Source: Candidatus Epulonipiscium sp. (GTDB lineage Bacteria; Bacillota; Clostridia; Lachnospirales; Defluviitaleaceae). From it: DNA of 37,342 bases. Position numbers and translations under genes: made by a program. This document shows positions 11,614 to 19,171 of this stretch, piece after piece. The stretch is taken from positions 1 to 37,342 of the forward strand of contig JAAYML010000059.1 of assembly GCA_012521395.1 (NCBI GenBank). The letters are read 5' to 3'. The first letter of the stretch is position 1. Each line of letters starts with the position of its first letter. The notes under the pieces were generated by a model. That model made no database searches. It was not told where the DNA came from and saw only the letters and a list, made by a program, of their open reading frames with translations.

Positions 11614-11625
11614 CCCTGCTTTTTT
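11601..11625 (+). terminator. Intrinsic terminator overlapping the small ORF
   Basis: An 8-bp stem, AAGCAGGG/CCCTGCTT, has a 5-base loop and a run of six T from 11620. With no larger gene before it, it most likely ends a short RNA transcribed from this spacer. Confidence 0.85.
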
Positions 11626-11930
11626 CAGTTAAAGAATGATTTGAGCATTTTGATAAGACAAATTATGATGGTTATTTGAAAGAATATGTTTAATAGTTGA
11701 TGTAAGGCTTTTAATGCATTTTGCATATAGATTTCACCATTAAGTAAATTATTTTTCTCACTTTATAGCTATATAATAGAAAAAATTACAAACTTTGTAA
11801 ACAATTCTTTGTGAAAAGTTGAAATAAGGAATTTTCTGATTATTTGGAAAAAAATTCATATGATGAATAAATGAATGTTATTTGTCCATACTTTAAATGA
11901 ATAAGGATTTATATGTATTGGAGGATTTAT

Positions 11931-12677
11931 ATGAAGAGAAATTATAGTATTTTTTTAGCTGTTTTACTAATTCTTTATAGTGTATCTTTATTCGAAAGAG
12001 GAAATACTAAATTTGAAGAAGAAACTTTAGTTACTACATTTAACAACTCACAGTTTCAGCCTATTCAAATTAATCTTAATACTTGGGGAACACTCAATAA
12101 TTCTTTTTCAACTCTCGAGGAAATGCGGGAGTTATCGAAGCATTTTACGGACGATTTAAAAATTTCGAATTTTGATCATGTGGAGGAAAAAGAATCAGAA
12201 AGTCTTAGAGAATTTACTGTTATCAGAGCTTCTAAAAATGCCAAGACAACTGTAAAGCTGCAATCCATAAAAGATGAATTATCGGACACGGCCAACACTT
12301 ATTTAGTGATTGATATTATAATATATGACAAGTATAAGGGTTTAGCCTATCTTAAAGAAAAGCTGGATAAAATATATGCAGCAAATGATATTAAAGCAAA
12401 TACCAATATTACGATTATGGGGCACATGAAAGGAAAGTTAACTGAAAAAGAAAGAGACAAAATATGCAAAAGTATTATGAAGAATATTGATGCAAGGGTT
12501 GAAGAAGTCTATGAGACAGAAAAAATTTATAGTGTCTATGGCTATACAAAATTAATTGATGAGTATATTACTTCAAATCAAAAGAAAATTAATGTCAATT
12601 GTGCATTCCGCTATAATGAATATGAAAATAAAACCTATCTTTATCTGGCAACTCCTTTAATCACGGTAGAATACTAG
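11931..12677 (+). CDS. ywmB: YwmB-like secreted or membrane-anchored protein
   Basis: This 248-residue protein has an N-terminal hydrophobic segment (about residues 5-19) after a short basic start, so it is probably exported or anchored. The rest is a mixed alpha/beta protein without recognisable catalytic motifs. The assignment to the YwmB family (function unknown) rests mainly on position: in Bacillus ywmB sits between the atp operon and murA-spoIID, as here. The start is the ATG seven bases after TTGGAGG; an ATG 18 bases earlier lies before that SD. murA begins 17 bases after the stop, so the two are cotranscribed. Confidence 0.65.
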   Translation: MKRNYSIFLAVLLILYSVSLFERGNTKFEEETLVTTFNNSQFQPIQINLNTWGTLNNSFSTLEEMRELSKHFTDDLKISNFDHVEEKESESLREFTVIRASKNAKTTVKLQSIKDELSDTANTYLVIDIIIYDKYKGLAYLKEKLDKIYAANDIKANTNITIMGHMKGKLTEKERDKICKSIMKNIDARVEEVYETEKIYSVYGYTKLIDEYITSNQKKINVNCAFRYNEYENKTYLYLATPLITVEY

Positions 12678-12694
12678 AAAGGAAAGAGAATTAT

Positions 12695-13948
12695 ATGAGG
12701 CTGATAGTGCGTAAAAGTCCGCCTTTAAGAGGTACTGTTAGAATTAGTGGGTCTAAAAATTCTGTTCTTCCTATTCTTGCAGCTTCTTTGTTGGCAGAAG
12801 GAAAAAGTAAAATCGGAGAAGTTCCCTTTCTTAAAGATGTAGTGATTATGCAAGATTTGCTTAAATATTTTGGAGCAGAAGTTAAATGGGATAAAGTTAA
12901 TGGATTTATTGAAATTTGTGCTGATAATATTAATGGATACGAAGCAGCTTATGATTTAGCCAGTCAGATGAGGGCATCTTTTTTAGTAATGGGTCCCCTT
13001 CTTGCAAGAATAGGAAAGGCTAAAGTTCCTCTCCCTGGTGGTTGTGCCATTGGAAGCAGGCCTGTCGACCTTCATCTTAAAGGTTTTGCTGCCTTGGGGG
13101 CAGATATTAAGCAGCAAAACGGATATGTGGAAGCTTATGCAAATAAATTAAAAGGCGCTAAGATCTATTTGGATTTTCCCAGTGTTGGGGCTACGGAAAA
13201 TATTATAATGGCAGCCGTTTATGCCGAAGGTACCACGATTATTGAAAATGCAGCAGTTGAGCCTGAAATTGTAGATCTGGCCAATTATTTAAATGGAATG
13301 GGTGCAGATATCAGAGGAGCAGGTACAGATTCTATTAAGATTAATGGTGTAGATAAGCTTAAAGGTACCAGTCATAATGTAATACCAGACAGAATAGAGG
13401 CAGGGACTTTTATGGTTGCTGGTGCAATTACAAGGGGAGAAATTTTTCTTGAAAATGTTGTCAGTGATCATTTAAAGCCTGTTATTGCTAAGCTAAAAGA
13501 ATGCAATGTTGAGGTTACAGAAAGTGAAAAAGGAATAAAGGTTTGCGGAAAAGATGTTATTAAAGCGGTTGATATTAAAACTTTGCCTTATCCTGGTTTT
13601 CCTACGGATATGCAGGCTCCTTTTATGAGCCTTTTAAGTATTGCAGAAGGAACCAGCATGGTTATTGAAACGGTTTTTGAAAATCGATTTATGCATGTTG
13701 GGGAATTAAAAAGAATGGGGGCACAGATTAAGATTGAAAGCAGAAGTGCCATTATAGAAGGAGTAAAGAAGTTGACAGGGACTCAGGTAAGAGCAACGGA
13801 TTTAAGAGCAGGAGCCTCCTTAATTTTATCTGCCTTAGTCGCTGAGGAAACAACAGAAATCAGCGATATTTATCATATTGAAAGAGGATATTCTGAAATC
13901 GACAAAAAGTTAATTGCTTTAGGCGCTGATTTGGAAAAGGTTAAATAG
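12695..13948 (+). CDS. murA: UDP-N-acetylglucosamine 1-carboxyvinyltransferase
   Basis: Adds enolpyruvate from PEP to UDP-GlcNAc, the first committed step of peptidoglycan synthesis. It has 417 residues, the usual length. The catalytic cysteine, the fosfomycin target, is Cys117 in LPGGCAIGSRPVDLH. Substrate-binding signatures are intact: SGSKNSVLPIL at the N-terminus, and RAGASLILSALVA near the C-terminus. The SD is GAAAGGAAAGAG. It forms a unit with ywmB and ends at a terminator that overlaps its stop codon. The murA-spoIID order matches the murAA locus of Bacillus. Confidence 0.97.
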   Translation: MRLIVRKSPPLRGTVRISGSKNSVLPILAASLLAEGKSKIGEVPFLKDVVIMQDLLKYFGAEVKWDKVNGFIEICADNINGYEAAYDLASQMRASFLVMGPLLARIGKAKVPLPGGCAIGSRPVDLHLKGFAALGADIKQQNGYVEAYANKLKGAKIYLDFPSVGATENIIMAAVYAEGTTIIENAAVEPEIVDLANYLNGMGADIRGAGTDSIKINGVDKLKGTSHNVIPDRIEAGTFMVAGAITRGEIFLENVVSDHLKPVIAKLKECNVEVTESEKGIKVCGKDVIKAVDIKTLPYPGFPTDMQAPFMSLLSIAEGTSMVIETVFENRFMHVGELKRMGAQIKIESRSAIIEGVKKLTGTQVRATDLRAGASLILSALVAEETTEISDIYHIERGYSEIDKKLIALGADLEKVK

Positions 13949-13974
13949 CCTTCAGTTTTTCTGGAGGCTTTTTT
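13947..13974 (+). terminator. Intrinsic terminator after murA
   Basis: GCCTTCAG/CTGGAGGC (8 bp, one G-U pair) has a 5-base T loop and six T after it. It starts inside the murA stop codon and separates housekeeping murA from the sporulation genes. Confidence 0.92.
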
Positions 13975-14075
13975 ATTTGGGAAGCGACATCAATTTTATA
14001 AGAATGATATTTATTAATGATACATATAAATGTACAAGACATATTAGAAGAGATAGGCATAGCAGGGGGGATAGC

Positions 14076-15080
14076 TTGAAGAAATTAAGCATTCTTTTTT
14101 TAATGATTTTTTTTGCAATTATTGGACTACCTGCTTTAATTACTGTGTTTTTTGAAGGGAATAAAACGGGGGGTGCGATTACAAGTGAGAAAGAAAGTAT
14201 TGAGGATAATAATATATTAACGATAAAGGTGTTGAATGAAGAAAGTCAGGAAATTATGGAAATGGATTTTGAAGAATATATTAAAGGGGTAGTGGCTGCA
14301 GAAATGCCAGCTTCTTTTGAATTAGAGGCTCTCAAGGCTCAGGCTGTAGCGGCCAGGACTTATGCTATAAGAAAAATGAAACAAAATAAAAATAAAGAAG
14401 GAGCGGATATTTCAACAGATTCTTTTAAGGGACAGGCATATTTATCATTGGAACAATTAAAGGAAAAATGGGGGGATAATTTTTATGCCTATTATAATAA
14501 AATTTCTCAAGCCGTTGAAGAAACAAAAGGGGAAATTATGCTTTATGAAGAGGAGCCTATTGAGGCTGTTTTTCATTCAACCAGTGCAGGGATTACCCAA
14601 AGTGCCAGGGATATATGGCAAGTGGATGTCCCTTATTTACAAAGTGTAGAGAGCGTAGGAGAAGAAGAGTCACCAGCTTTTATGGAAGAAAAAAGGATAT
14701 TGAAAAAAGAAGTTGTGGAAAGTTTGAAAAGGAAATACCCGGATATTATGATTCAGGATTTAATAGGACAAATTCAGATTATTGAAAGAACTGAAGGGGG
14801 CTATATAAAAAAGATTCAAATTGGGAACAAAATTTTCTCAGGAGAAGAAGTAAGATACCTTTTAAATTTAAAATCCAGTTGCTTTACCATTAAGGAAGAC
14901 GGAGACACTCTTATTTTTGTTACCAAGGGGTATGGTCATGGGGCTGGCATGAGTCAGTACGGGGCAAATTATATGGCTAAGGAAGGGAAGGTTTATACAG
15001 ATATATTAAAACATTATTATCAAGGGGTTGAGATTAAATCTTTAGAGGATATAGAGGGAAATCTTTTTAAGAATGAATAG
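14076..15080 (+). CDS. spoIID: Stage II sporulation protein D, lytic transglycosylase
   Basis: Mother-cell peptidoglycan hydrolase that works with SpoIIM and SpoIIP in engulfment. It has 334 residues, close to the Bacillus protein. An N-terminal membrane anchor (about 5-25) precedes the SpoIID domain, with VVAAEMPASFELEALKAQA (candidate catalytic Glu76) and the C-terminal YGHGAGMSQYGA motif. The TTG start follows GGGGGG by five bases; an in-frame TTG 99 bases upstream lacks an SD. A weak sigma-E-like pair (ATGATACA, 15 bases, CATATTAG) ends at 14047. There is no terminator before spoIIQ. Confidence 0.93.
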   Translation: MKKLSILFLMIFFAIIGLPALITVFFEGNKTGGAITSEKESIEDNNILTIKVLNEESQEIMEMDFEEYIKGVVAAEMPASFELEALKAQAVAARTYAIRKMKQNKNKEGADISTDSFKGQAYLSLEQLKEKWGDNFYAYYNKISQAVEETKGEIMLYEEEPIEAVFHSTSAGITQSARDIWQVDVPYLQSVESVGEEESPAFMEEKRILKKEVVESLKRKYPDIMIQDLIGQIQIIERTEGGYIKKIQIGNKIFSGEEVRYLLNLKSSCFTIKEDGDTLIFVTKGYGHGAGMSQYGANYMAKEGKVYTDILKHYYQGVEIKSLEDIEGNLFKNE

Positions 15081-15104
15081 CTTGTTTTAGCTTCGGTTAT
15101 ACTA
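15075..15104 (+). promoter_or_regulatory. Candidate sigma-F promoter of spoIIQ
   Basis: GAATA, 15 bases, then GGTTATACTA. The -10 part matches the sigma-F consensus GGNNANANTR at every defined position, and the -35 part matches GYWTA at four of five. Transcription would start near 15111, at the SD, leaving almost no leader. It overlaps the end of spoIID and the 5' arm of the hairpin described next. Confidence 0.6.
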
Positions 15105-15125
15105 TACACGGAGGTGTATAGTATG
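15098..15125 (+). promoter_or_regulatory. Hairpin holding the spoIIQ SD and start codon
   Basis: ACTATACAC, GGAG, GTGTATAGT: a perfect 9-bp stem with the SD core as its 4-base loop. It extends three more pairs (one wobble), so the ATG at 15123 is paired at the base of the stem. RNA reading through from spoIID would carry the whole hairpin. It could also be a DNA operator, since it is a near-perfect 22-base palindrome. Confidence 0.75.
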
Positions 15126-16004
15126 AAAAGTAAAAAATTTTGGACGTATTTTAATAAGAAGGGCTATTATGGAATGTTGTTATTATGTTTATTAACAATT
15201 ATAGTTACAACGATGGTTACAAATAATAATTTAAATACTTTAGAAAAAGTACGGGAAGAAAACTATATTGATTTAGATGAAGAATATGACACTTTTGATT
15301 TGGAAGATGTGGGTACGATTAATGCCTATCAAAATGATTTGACGATTACGGAGGAGGATATAGCAGGCTCAGGGGCTGCTGTGGCAGAAGAAAGTTCCCC
15401 CGGCCGGACAGATGAAGCTGAAGGAGAAAATAATGAAACTGCTAAAGAAGAGGAAGTTACGGTTGCTTTAGAGACACAAGCAAACAATAATCCAGCTCCT
15501 TTGACGGTTGTTGAAAAAAGCGATGAAGAGCCTGTTTTTATTGGTACAGAAGAAGCAAATGGAGAAACGGTTGAAACCTTTTCTTTTAGTGAAGATACAA
15601 TTATCCAATGGCCTTCTTATGGTGAAATAGTAATGGATTTTAGTGCAGATAAATTGGTATATGATAAGACTTTGGAAGAATACAGGGTACATCCTGCAGT
15701 TTGTATTGCTGCAGCAGACAACGAAGAAGTAAGAGCCGCGGCAAAAGGCCGGGTTGAAGTAATCAAAAAAGAACCTGAAACAGGTGTAACCGTAGTGATT
15801 AATCATGGAGATGGATGGAAAACGATATATGGGCAGTTGCAGGAAGAATTGGCCATCAGGCAGGGAGAAGTCGTTGAAAAGGGTCAGCTCATTGGTAAAA
15901 TTGCAGAGCCTACAAAATATTCGGCTTTGTTAGGAAAACATGTTTATTTTAAAATAGAAAAAGGCGGGAAGCCTGTTGATCCAAAGCAATTTCAGCATGA
16001 ATAA
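15123..16004 (+). CDS. spoIIQ: Stage II sporulation protein Q, degenerate LytM/M23 domain
   Basis: Forespore membrane protein that pairs with mother-cell SpoIIIAH to form the engulfment channel. It has 293 residues: a single N-terminal helix (about 17-33), a long acidic low-complexity linker (about 45-155) and a C-terminal LytM-like domain (about 160-290). Zinc ligands are eroded: the HxxxD motif reads His190 to Cys194, and HxH reads His273-Val-Tyr275, so it is probably a structural, inactive peptidase. Identity rests on this architecture and on the spoIID-spoIIQ-spoIIID order. The ATG start is preceded by GGAGG inside the hairpin. Confidence 0.88.
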   Translation: MKSKKFWTYFNKKGYYGMLLLCLLTIIVTTMVTNNNLNTLEKVREENYIDLDEEYDTFDLEDVGTINAYQNDLTITEEDIAGSGAAVAEESSPGRTDEAEGENNETAKEEEVTVALETQANNNPAPLTVVEKSDEEPVFIGTEEANGETVETFSFSEDTIIQWPSYGEIVMDFSADKLVYDKTLEEYRVHPAVCIAAADNEEVRAAAKGRVEVIKKEPETGVTVVINHGDGWKTIYGQLQEELAIRQGEVVEKGQLIGKIAEPTKYSALLGKHVYFKIEKGGKPVDPKQFQHE

Positions 16005-16025
16005 GACTAAATACTAAATAGGAAA

Positions 16026-16054
16026 TCATAAACTATCCCCCCTTAACATATATA
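16026..16054 (+). promoter_or_regulatory. Candidate sigma-E promoter of spoIIID
   Basis: TCATAAA, 14 bases, then CATATATA, resembling the sigma-E consensus (TMATATT and CATAYAHT) with correct spacing. Transcription would start near 16061, downstream of the 5' arm of the spoIIID hairpin, so the promoter's own mRNA could not form it. spoIIID is sigma-E dependent in Bacillus. Confidence 0.5.
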
Positions 16055-16080
16055 TTAATCAAGAGTTGTATTAAGGGGGG
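16037..16080 (+). promoter_or_regulatory. Inverted repeat that sequesters the spoIIID SD
   Basis: CCCCCCTTAA and TTAAGGGGGG are perfect 10-base complements 24 bases apart. The G run is the spoIIID SD, seven bases before the TTG start, so in RNA containing both arms the SD is buried in a very stable stem. There is no T run after it, so it is not a normal terminator for spoIIQ. Confidence 0.8.
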
Positions 16081-16087
16081 CCATCTT

Positions 16088-16366
16088 TTGAAGGGTTATA
16101 TTGAAGAAAGAGCTATAGAAGTGGCAAAATTCATTATTGGTTCAAATGCTACTGTAAGAGAAACCGCCAAAAAGTTTGGGATTAGTAAAAGTACCGTTCA
16201 TAAAGATGTCACGGAGAGGTTGGAAAAAATTAACCCTAAGTTAGCTTTAGAAGCAAGAAAGGTTCTGGAAATTAATAAAGCGGAAAGACATCTTCGGGGT
16301 GGCATGGCAACAAGAGAAAAGTATTTAAGTATGGCATCCAAAAAAAAGAGCAAAAAACAAGGCTAA
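16088..16366 (+). CDS. spoIIID: Sporulation transcription factor SpoIIID
   Basis: Small DNA-binding regulator that tunes the sigma-E regulon and favours sigma-K expression in the mother cell. It has 92 residues, like the Bacillus protein. A helix-turn-helix (about 22-43) contains TVRETAKKFGISKSTVHKDV, and a basic C-terminal tail (AERHLRGGMATREKYL, then KKKSKK) completes DNA binding. The start is TTG after a GGGGGG SD that lies in an inverted repeat. It is followed at once by a terminator, so it is not cotranscribed with mbl. Confidence 0.97.
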   Translation: MKGYIEERAIEVAKFIIGSNATVRETAKKFGISKSTVHKDVTERLEKINPKLALEARKVLEINKAERHLRGGMATREKYLSMASKKKSKKQG

Positions 16367-16387
16367 ACGTGCTTTAAGCACGTTTTT
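16365..16387 (+). terminator. Intrinsic terminator after spoIIID
   Basis: AAACGTGC/GCACGTTT is a perfect 8-bp stem with a TTTAA centre, and the T run at its 3' end continues to 16387. It overlaps the stop codon region. Confidence 0.85.
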
Positions 16388-16428
16388 GTTGTTAGACAAA
16401 AATTTTACAAATTTTTATAGCAAAATCC

Positions 16429-16457
16429 TTTAAATTTTTATACATATTCGATATAAT
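16429..16457 (+). promoter_or_regulatory. Probable sigma-A promoter of the mbl operon
   Basis: A perfect TATAAT (-10) is preceded by TTTAAA at 17 bases, a modest -35. It is the best candidate in the 190 bases before mbl, and gives a leader of about 100 bases. Confidence 0.5.
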
Positions 16458-16561
16458 TATGAATAATAGATGTATAAACCATAAAATGGGAAGGGATATC
16501 TATTAATTAATAATAAAAATATGTCGATATATAAGAAAGATTAACAAAGGAGAATGGGTTC

Positions 16562-17548
16562 ATGGATATAGGAATCGATCTGGGAACTGCGAGTGTGCTT
16601 GTCTATATAAGAGGACAAGGTATTGCATTAAAAGAACCTTCAGTTGTAGCGATTGATAATAATACAAATAAGATTTTAGCGGTTGGTGAAGAAGCAAGAA
16701 AAATGTTAGGGCGTACGCCTGGTAATATTGTAGCAACCAGACCTCTTAAACAAGGTGTTATTTCTGACTATGAAGTCACTGAAATGATGTTAAAATACTT
16801 TATCCGTAAAGCTGTAGGGAAAAAGTTGATTCGCAGACCCCGTATTGCCGTATGCGTTCCAAGTGGTGTTACGGAAGTAGAAAGAAAAGCCGTTGAAGAT
16901 GCTACGAAAGAAGCAGGCGCAAGGCAGGTATATATTATTGAAGAACCTATTGCTGCTGCTATTGGAGCTGGAATTGACATTGGACGGGCTTGTGGCAGTA
17001 TGGTTGTAGATATTGGAGGCGGTACAACAGATATAGCAGTAATTTCTTTGGGAGAACCCGTAGTAAGTTCTTCTTTAAAGATAGCAGGGGATAATTTTGA
17101 TGAAGCCATCATCAGATATATGAGAAAAAAGCATAATGTATTGATTGGTGAAAGAACTGCAGAAGATCTTAAAGTAAATGTTGGTACAGCTTTCAAAAGA
17201 CCAAAGCCGGTTTCTATGGAAGTAAGAGGAAGGAACTTAATTACAGGACTTCCTAAGACAATTTCTGTTTCTTCCGATGAAATGCTGGAGGCTTTACAAG
17301 AACCTGTTTCTAATATTGTAGAAGCTGTTCATGCTGTATTGGAAAAAACACCTCCGGAATTGGCTGCCGATATTTCTGACAGAGGTATTGTAATGACTGG
17401 AGGCGGTAGCCTGCTTTATGGTCTTGATAAGTTGATTAAAGAAAAAACAGGCATTAATGTTATTATTGCAGAAGATGCTATTTCCAGTGTTGCCATTGGA
17501 ACAGGAAAGTACGTCGAATATATTGCCAGCCAGAAGAATTTTAGATGA
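16562..17548 (+). CDS. mbl: MreB-family cell-shape actin homolog (Mbl)
   Basis: Membrane-associated actin-like filament protein that guides lateral wall synthesis. It has 328 residues, typical for MreB/Mbl. Actin-fold motifs are in order: phosphate 1 IDLGTASVLVY near the N-terminus, phosphate 2 VVDIGGGTTDIAVIS at about 148-162, and the adenosine motif MTGGGSLLYGLD near 280. I chose Mbl over MreB because the order spoIIID-mbl-flhO-flhP matches Bacillus; the paralog call is positional. The SD is AGGAGA with an ATG start. flhO starts 17 bases downstream, so mbl leads a four-gene operon mixing shape and flagellar functions. Confidence 0.9.
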   Translation: MDIGIDLGTASVLVYIRGQGIALKEPSVVAIDNNTNKILAVGEEARKMLGRTPGNIVATRPLKQGVISDYEVTEMMLKYFIRKAVGKKLIRRPRIAVCVPSGVTEVERKAVEDATKEAGARQVYIIEEPIAAAIGAGIDIGRACGSMVVDIGGGTTDIAVISLGEPVVSSSLKIAGDNFDEAIIRYMRKKHNVLIGERTAEDLKVNVGTAFKRPKPVSMEVRGRNLITGLPKTISVSSDEMLEALQEPVSNIVEAVHAVLEKTPPELAADISDRGIVMTGGGSLLYGLDKLIKEKTGINVIIAEDAISSVAIGTGKYVEYIASQKNFR

Positions 17549-17565
17549 CGTAAGGGGGATTTAAT

Positions 17566-18327
17566 TTGGTAAGAGGGTTGTATACTTCGGCAATTGGAAT
17601 GAAAACACAATTTAAAAGGATGGATGTGATATCTAATAATCTGGCCAATGTGGATAATACCGGATTTAAGAAAGATATTGTAGTGTCTCGTTCCTTTCCG
17701 GAAGAATTGACTAAAAGGATTAATGACCGGCAAAATGGATTTCCCAATAACCGGAATATTGGCAGAATGAGCTTGGGCTTGTATATTGATGAAGTATACA
17801 CCAATTTTGCACAAGGTTCTCTTTCTCTGACCAATGATCCTTTCAATCTTGCTTTGGATGGTAAAGGATTTTTTGCAATTCAGGCTGAAGATGGCACAGA
17901 AAGATATACAAGAGATGGTTCCTTTGTATTAAATTCCGATGGCATACTGATGACCAAAGAAGGTAATTATGTTTTAGGTGAAAATGGAATCATCAGCTTA
18001 GAAGAACAAGGGAATATACGTATTGATGAAGAAGGCAACATCTACCTTAATAATGAATTAGTGGACAGGCTTAGAATTGTTAATTTTAATAATCCTGAAA
18101 GCCTTAGAAAAGTTGGAGATAATTTATTGGAAAGAAGCAATCAGTCCGCAGAAATTGCTTTTGAAGGTAAAGTTCTACAAGGGTATTTGGAAACTTCTAA
18201 TGTTAATGTCGTTCAGGAAATGGTTGATATGATTACGGCAACAAGAATATATGAGGCAAATCAAAAGGCCGTTCAAACCCATGATGAAACTTTAGGCAAA
18301 GCGGTTAACGAAGTAGGAAGAGTATAG
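17566..18327 (+). CDS. flhO: Flagellar rod/hook-type protein FlhO (FlgF/FlgG family)
   Basis: Distal-rod type flagellar axial protein, 253 residues. The N-terminal flagellar rod motif (LYTSAIGMKTQFKRMDVISN, then NLANVDNTGFKK) and the C-terminal axial motif (LETSNVNVVQEMVDMI) frame a variable middle. These ends form the coiled-coil shaft of the rod. TTG is the start after AAGGGGGAT. It is paired with a second FlgG-like gene ten bases downstream, as flhO-flhP in Bacillus. Confidence 0.92.
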   Translation: MVRGLYTSAIGMKTQFKRMDVISNNLANVDNTGFKKDIVVSRSFPEELTKRINDRQNGFPNNRNIGRMSLGLYIDEVYTNFAQGSLSLTNDPFNLALDGKGFFAIQAEDGTERYTRDGSFVLNSDGILMTKEGNYVLGENGIISLEEQGNIRIDEEGNIYLNNELVDRLRIVNFNNPESLRKVGDNLLERSNQSAEIAFEGKVLQGYLETSNVNVVQEMVDMITATRIYEANQKAVQTHDETLGKAVNEVGRV

Positions 18328-18336
18328 GGGGGATAA

Positions 18337-19155
18337 ATGATGATGCGTTCTTTGTGGACAGCAGCGACAGGAATGAAATCTCAACAATTAAATGTGGATA
18401 ATATTGCTAACAATTTAGCAAATGTGAATACCGTAGGTTATAAGAAAAGCCGGGTTGAATTTAAATCTCTTTTATATGAAACAATGGCAAGAGCAGGCAT
18501 TGATGAAGAAGGTGCAGGTTCCCCAGTAAGTCTTCAAATTGGTCATGGGGTAAGGCCTATTGCTACTACTAAAGATTTTACTATGGGAAATATTGAAATG
18601 ACCAATAATCCTTTGGATCTTGCGATTAATGGAGAAGGTTTCTTTGCTGTATTAACACCTGATGAAGAAGTTCTTTATACAAGAGACGGCAGTTTTAAAT
18701 TAAGTGTTGTGGATGATGAATTAATGCTTGTTACATCAGATGGTTATTCTGTATTAGACATTAATGATGAGCCAATTTATATACCACCAGAAGTTAGTGT
18801 TTCCAGCTTGACCATTGCAGAAGACGGAAGGCTCTATTATGTAGATAATGAAAATAATACCGTAGATTTAGATCTTCAAATACAACTGGTTCAATTTAGA
18901 AACAGGGCAGGACTTGAAGCAGTTGGTCAAAATCTTTTCAGACAAACGCCAGCATCAGGAGAGCCGATGTATGAAGTGGACGGAGAAGTGAATCAAAGCA
19001 GTAAGATTATACAAGGTAGTCTGGAGACTTCCAATGTCCAGGTTGTAGAAGAAATGGTTAAACTGATTGTTGCTCAAAGAGCATATGAAATTAATTCAAA
19101 GGCCATTCAAACTTCAGATGATATGCTTGCGCAGGCAAATCAATTAAAACGATAA
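18337..19155 (+). CDS. flhP: Flagellar rod protein FlhP (FlgG family)
   Basis: Second distal-rod protein, 272 residues. The N-terminus SLWTAATGMKSQQLNVDNIA followed by NNLANVNTVGYKK and the C-terminus LETSNVQVVEEMVKLIVAQR are strong FlgG-family signatures. Three ATGs in a row (18337, 18340, 18343) follow a GGGGGG SD that overlaps the flhO stop region; spacing favours the second or third. Together with flhO and the rod-binding protein it supplies the rod-hook base away from the main fla/che operon. Confidence 0.94.
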   Translation: MMMRSLWTAATGMKSQQLNVDNIANNLANVNTVGYKKSRVEFKSLLYETMARAGIDEEGAGSPVSLQIGHGVRPIATTKDFTMGNIEMTNNPLDLAINGEGFFAVLTPDEEVLYTRDGSFKLSVVDDELMLVTSDGYSVLDINDEPIYIPPEVSVSSLTIAEDGRLYYVDNENNTVDLDLQIQLVQFRNRAGLEAVGQNLFRQTPASGEPMYEVDGEVNQSSKIIQGSLETSNVQVVEEMVKLIVAQRAYEINSKAIQTSDDMLAQANQLKR

Positions 19156-19171
19156 GGGGTTGGATTAATCG

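Larger units (their letters stand above)
11212..11930 (+). other. Long spacer between atpC and ywmB
   Basis: This region of about 720 bases holds the atp terminator, a locally GC-richer block with several alternative short stems (about 11334-11460), a possible 24-codon ORF with its own SD, and a second terminator inside that ORF's end. After it come roughly 290 AT-rich bases in which I see only a TATAAT-like box at 11772-11777 with a weak -35 (TTATTT, 17 bases upstream), the possible ywmB promoter. No longer reading frame on either strand looks coding. Confidence 0.6.

Noticed and set aside
11887-11894. CATACTTT as a sigma-E -10 box upstream of ywmB
   Set aside because: No matching -35 at 14-15 bases, and murA downstream must be expressed in growing cells.
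13977-14075. N-terminal extension of SpoIID from an upstream TTG
   Set aside because: No SD, it starts in the T-rich end of the murA terminator, and it would put 33 charged residues before the membrane anchor.
16431-16454. Sigma-D-like TAAA...CGATAT before mbl
   Set aside because: The spacing is 12 rather than 15-16 bases and the GCC part of the -10 is missing; the TATAAT in the same place explains it better.
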